Both the position numbers and the translations under genes were made by a program. Below, piece by piece: positions 59,768-64,000 of a stretch of 64,000 nucleotides of DNA (within the stretch, counting starts at the first letter, position 1; each line of letters starts with the position of its first letter). This stretch comes from Neoceratodus forsteri (Eukaryota; Chordata; Ceratodontiformes; Ceratodontidae). The notes beneath the pieces were generated by a model. It saw nothing but the letters and a program-made list of their open reading frames with translations. It had not been told where the DNA came from and did no database searches. The stretch lies in the NCBI GenBank assembly GCA_016271365.2, contig CM057456.1, forward strand, positions 163,346,501 to 163,410,500, written 5' to 3'.

Positions 59768-60138
59768 CCCGACCACACTAGACCACGAGGAGCAAAGTCT
59801 GAGTGGTCTATTATGTAATCAGAATCCTGATATGGAAACACGTCTTCTTTAGCATGGTTTTGTCACCAGCTATTTTTAGCATAGGGTTCCAGAAAAATAA
59901 AGCAGAACAAGGTAGATATAAAGGTACTGAAACTGATTTTAATGTTCTTAAAACATTTGTTTTCTTTTGTGCAGACAAACTGCTGCTGGTCGGAGTTCAT
60001 ATTTGAAAAAAACTTCAGCAGAAATGTTCACAGAATTAACGTTTAGATATGAAAAATGGCAATTTTGAAATTAGCATGCAGAATAAGGGTCTGCAGAAGA
60101 GCCTGTCGTCAAGTTGTTGCTGTATCATAGTAGGAAAT

Positions 60139-60201
60139 CACTACTATGGCACAACAGCTCACTACTATGGTACAACAGCTCACTACTATGGTACAACAAC
60201 T
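60139..60201 (+). repeat. Three 21-bp tandem units
   Basis: cactactatggtacaacagct repeats at 60139, 60160 and 60181 with one or two changes each. The period is a multiple of three, so a frame across it reads a seven-residue repeat (MVQQLTT), which is unlikely to be coding. Confidence 0.95.
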
Positions 60202-60594
60202 CAGTGATGTCAGACCTGTGCTACAACAACTTTTTACCCTGTATAGATGTCCATACATAACAGGCTTCAGCCATATCTATATATTAATTAAAAACAAGTA
60301 TTCTAATTATAATACTCACAGAACAGTGTACAGCAAAAACTTCATCACAACAAGGATTTCTAAATTACTTTTAATTGTTTTCCTCTTCCAAGACTAAACT
60401 GGATCACATCAAGTGTAAGCCAGACTGCAGAAAGCATAACTTACTAACTGCTGCTTTGGCACTGTCTTCCTTTCTATATCTGAGCTATACCAGCAGAATA
60501 TAACAAGCCTTTGTCCATGTTAAATGTTTGCTTGCTGGTATTAGCATTGGAAGTGGAGGAGTTAGACAGATGCAGAATAGGAATGGCAGTGAAG
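60202..60594. other. Spacer, nothing recognised
   Basis: No gene or known repeat is recognised. Confidence 0.35.
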
Positions 60595-60950
60595 TACTGA
60601 ACTCACGCCAACCCCACCTCCCTTCAGAGATGGACAGGCACTGGGGTATGCCTTTGGGTTGTTGCCTATAACGCTCATGCCATTTCACCTCACCCTATCC
60701 TGCAGACATTGACAAGTGGTTGAGGTGTGCCTTGAGGTGTCCGGCTTTACAATCATCCCATTCCATAAGGACATAAGCTGTAATGGGTGCAGTATAGGAG
60801 AATGGGATGAACTCTGGGCCAAATAATCCAAGCACACCTCAATGCCTGTCACTGGCTGCAGGGTGGGGAGGAATAGCATGAGCATTATAGCCAACAATCA
60901 AAGGCACATCCTGACTCCTGTCAGTCGGTACAGGGTTGGACATTATGGCT
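60595..60950. repeat. Large palindrome, about 350 bp
   Basis: Reading inward from both sides the same series appears: gacaggcactggggtatgcc / ggcacatcctgactcctgtc, gttgcctataacgctcatgcc / gcatgagcattatagccaac, tgaggtgtgcctt / aagcacacctca, and atcatcccattc/gaatgggatgaac. The centre lies near 60775. Arms are about 170 bases with indels. It stops about 20 bases before the array that follows. Confidence 0.8.
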
Positions 60951-60969
60951 AGAAACCCCTAATGCTGCT

Positions 60970-62126
60970 ACATGCAGATTTTCAACATGCCCTTTTGCAA
61001 CCCCCACCTCATGAAAGCATTTGGGACCTCCGCTCATGAACAGTGGCACTGTGATTTTGTTAATGTGTCCCAAACGTTGATTTCCACAGCAACTGCACTC
61101 ATTCTGCACCAGATATGCGAAACCACAGTTTGGGCAGGATGTGAAAATGACAGCTATACTGTTCTATGGAGGTGTGCAAAATGACAACACTGCAGATCTG
61201 AGTGAAAATATTATAAATCCTCAAAGTTACAAGCGCAGGTGGAAACTTAATGCATGCTCATAACATAGTCATTTTGTGGACTTTGTCACCAAATCTTCAA
61301 CATAGGAATTTTGGAACCTCCACTCATGAACAGTGTCACTGTGATTTTGTTAATTTGTTCTGAAGATTGATTTCCCACAACGACCGCACCATTGGCCGGA
61401 TGTGTAAAACACATTTTGGCCAGGATGGAGCAAATGACAGCTGTACTTTCATAAGGAGTGTGAAAATGTCAATGTTGAAAATCTGAGTGAAATACTAAAA
61501 TTCTCAAAGTTAAGTAAGCTGCAAGCGTGGAAACTGCACAATGGACGTTGTAACACAGTCATTTTTTGACATTTTCTCACCAAAATTTCAACATAGGAAT
61601 TTTGGGATCTCCTCCATGAGCAGTGTCACTGTGATTTTCATAACCTGTCCCAAACATTAATTTCCCACAGCGATTGTGCCATTGTGTGTGCCACATGTGC
61701 GAGCTTACATTTCGGGCAGGATGTGACAAATGACAGCTATACTGTTCATAAGGAGGTGCGAAAAATGACAATGCTGAAAACCTGAGTGAAACATTAAAAT
61801 TCTTGCAGTTATGAGCTGCATAGAAACTGCGCAATGCACACTTTGTAACAGCTAATTTTTGGAATTGTTTTCACCAATTGCAGCATTGGCTTTTGAGAGT
61901 CTGCTTCATGAACAGTGACACTGTTGTTTCATTAATCAGTCCTGGAAGGTGATTCCATGCAGTGACTGCAAATCACCTTTGTGACTGAATACCGAAATGA
62001 CAGTGACTGAATTCATGAGGAGGAGTCCCAAGAACCCCATGCTGAAAATTGAGACCAAAAGTCACAAAATGGCTGTGATATCCACCTAAATTAAAATCCC
62101 CATTTATGCCATTATACAGCTTACCA
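60970..62126. repeat. Array of about 145-bp monomers in alternating orientation (290-bp dimer period)
   Basis: The block atgaacagtgtcactgtgat recurs at about 61036, 61326, 61616 and 61908 (period 290, 290, 292). Between them, inverted versions appear: aaatgacagctgtactttca (61431) and aatgacagctatactgttca (61731), which are the reverse complement of the same block. So each 290-bp period is a head-to-head pair and the whole is about eight monomers in alternating strand order. Both the segment around the B-type centre (near 61392 and 61682) and the spacer (near 61540) read as palindromes. The outer end at 62010-62126 matches the single copy at 3243-3357. Confidence 0.75.
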
Positions 62127-64000
62127 GCATTTCTTTGATGAGTGCAGACAAGTTCCTGGTCCATGAAGATGTTGCTGCACCAGGCTCCGGAGGTAAGTAT
62201 AGGGTGAGAGGGTGTAGGGAGGTTGGATGCACGATGGTGGGTACTGGTTGGGGAGGGGCACTGGAGACAATGAGGGACCTCTTTTTCTTTAACAGGTTAA
62301 AAACAAAACATCAAGGGAAGGTTTTTCCTTCACAGGTTTGTTTTGGCACAATGGGAGTGGGATCCCAGTGTGTCACCTGTTGATTTGAAAGACGACTGAG
62401 CCATTGGGGATTGGGCCCCATCAACTGAAAGAAAATACGTCTGTGGGGGGATGATGATGCCGAGGGGGAGGGCACCCCCGGCATACATAAATATTACATG
62501 GGGAACATTACACTGATGGGAAGTGTGCTCCCCATCAGCAAATGAACTGGGGAGGCAGCATGCCGACAGGGATTGGGCACCCCATAGGCTTTATGGGGAC
62601 TGTGGCGGATGGCAACAGCCACTGCCATGTTTTTTGAAATGTTACACCAGGCAGGCACCGCCCTCCTCAATGACAGAGGTCGCCTCTCATTGCAGTGGCT
62701 AATTTGATTTCAAGTTGGTGGCATGCTTGCTGAACTAGTGTCACCAGCAGTGTTCCACTGCATTGAGAAATGAGTGCCAAGCACAAGAATGCAGTGGTGG
62801 CATTGGCAGCCACAGTGCCACACACCTCCAAAACCTGCTTCTCTCCTAAGCTGCCACATAATGTTTCTTACATGCGCATAAGCAAACATAAAATGAATGA
62901 TCAGAAAGACAGTGGTGTACACTGTATACTGTGACTGCTACATTTAACTCTTTATCACAGGAGTGATGGTTTCATCTCTGACCAGACTGATGTAATGACG
63001 CCTAAAGGGGCTTTTACAGCCACAAGCCATTGCGATCCAGTTCAAGAACTTAAGGAACTCTGTGCCTACCTGTTGCTTTCTCTGGTGCATCCACATCACT
63101 GTAGTGCACCCTTCCCTCAGGGTATGGCCAGTGTGATGTGGGTGAGTGAGCAGAACTGTCAAGATAAGCGTGTTGGTTAGGGTACTTTAATCAGGAACTG
63201 TTGCAGGAGGTTGGGAGCATCTACACCAAGCTTCCGGAAAACACCTAGAGAATATTTGCTCCCCATCTAGCCAGCAGTGTATAAAATTATTTTGCTTTTG
63301 AAGTGTTGTTCATGTCTCTAAGTCTCTAGCACAGCCAGTGTGATTTTATGACCCCAAAACGCTGCACAATACAGAGTATACTGGAGCTTCTAGATACACT
63401 GGAGGCTGAAAGCTTTCTTTTCTAAATCATGTACTCAATCTTGAACCAGGCTGGTCCATGGACTAATCTTACTGATAGTAAAAGTGAAAAAAAATCTTAG
63501 AATACAGGATTATTCATTATAGTTTGTTAGAATGTGTAACAGTTTGTAAAGAGAATGCATAATATTATACCATGTTACAGAATGACATTTGTAGTCATAC
63601 TTGCCAATAAAAGGACAGTTATCATTATGTTCCATGCCAAAAGCTTGCAGGCCATGTGCTATGAGCTGAGTGTTGTAAGGGAAATGGATGCACAGCACTG
63701 ATTAAGAAACCAGTGCTTTAAAACACCTGTTTCAACATGAAAGTACAATGTTCCCATTGGTAAACTTCCATAAAACATACAGTACAGGTAACAGGGACAA
63801 CTGCACTTGAAATCATAACTGGCCCTATGGGACCACTGTGTATCACATTCTGCTAACCTTAAGTATGGCAATGGCCCCAATTCTACATACTTCAAAATGT
63901 CAAACCAAATCTGCCACACAGACTACAAAATCCAAATGAAAATGCGTTTGCAAAGAAAGTTGCAGTGTTAGTTGCTTCCTCTCATTCTTTTCAAACACTA
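62127..64000. other. Window end, nothing recognised
   Basis: No gene is recognised. The segment 62400-62640 is GC-richer, with short stems such as atggggaaca...gtgctccccat (62498-62536). Beyond 63200 it is plain AT-rich sequence. Confidence 0.35.

Noticed and set aside
60146..60397. 83-codon frame with MVQQLTT repeats
   Set aside because: Produced by three 21-bp tandem units; no protein family resemblance.
61973..62164. Similar peptides at 3.3 kb and 62.1 kb (FQH-VLGTPPHE) as a shared protein domain
   Set aside because: The similarity is at the DNA level, from a dispersed repeat on opposite strands; frames are short and lack other support.
1..64000. CRISPR array, operon or defence system
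   Set aside because: No regularly spaced identical repeats with unique spacers and no bacterial coding density; all repeats fit eukaryotic mobile or satellite DNA.

Overview
This window reads as intergenic DNA from a large, repeat-rich vertebrate genome. No exon-intron gene, rRNA, tRNA gene, CRISPR array or bacterial-type operon was recognised. The longest open frames are under 170 codons, and nearly all recognisable protein similarity is reverse transcriptase or endonuclease of decayed LINEs. The mix (CR1, L2-type and Tx1 LINEs, a tRNA-headed SINE with a long conserved core, many fold-back elements) suggests a lungfish-like or other large-genome non-amniote vertebrate. That taxonomic guess is inference.

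Layout. 0.3-3.7 kb: an antisense L2, a candidate hAT-like element and the first core SINE (minus). 5.1-8.0 kb: a CR1 in sense, broken by a nested antisense CR1 3' end. 8.6-11.4 kb: an L2-type LINE in antisense. 12.0-12.8 kb: an alternating-orientation repeat and a tRNA-derived SINE. 13.5-17.3 kb: two antisense CR1s, the second interrupted by a core SINE, plus three fold-backs. 17.3-23.3 kb: a near-complete L2-type LINE with a 2A-like NPGP motif ahead of its endonuclease, split by a 5'-truncated relative. 26.2-29.6 kb: a paired direct repeat, two fold-backs and an antisense L2-type 3' part. 31.2-33.8 kb: a SINE and an LTR-like block with a tandem duplication. 34.4-40.1 kb: L2 and CR1 remnants, a minisatellite and an L2-type LINE. 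42.9-48.7 kb: a dense cluster of hairpin elements flanking a CR1, with an inverted pair of 470-bp repeats. 49.6-53.7 kb: two CR1s. 53.7-57.7 kb: a Tx1-clade LINE abutted by a third core SINE. 59.1-62.1 kb: a long hairpin, a 350-bp palindrome and an array of about 145-bp monomers in alternating orientation.

The parts do not act as a pathway. They record successive insertions: CR1 and L2-type LINEs carry frameshifts, stops and altered FADD boxes, SINEs and younger LINEs are nested in older ones, and hairpin elements fill the spaces between. I did not find a cellular gene system. The best candidates for something undescribed are the alternating palindromic array at 60.6-62.1 kb, the fold-back cluster at 42.9-48.3 kb, and the 2A-bearing LINE.
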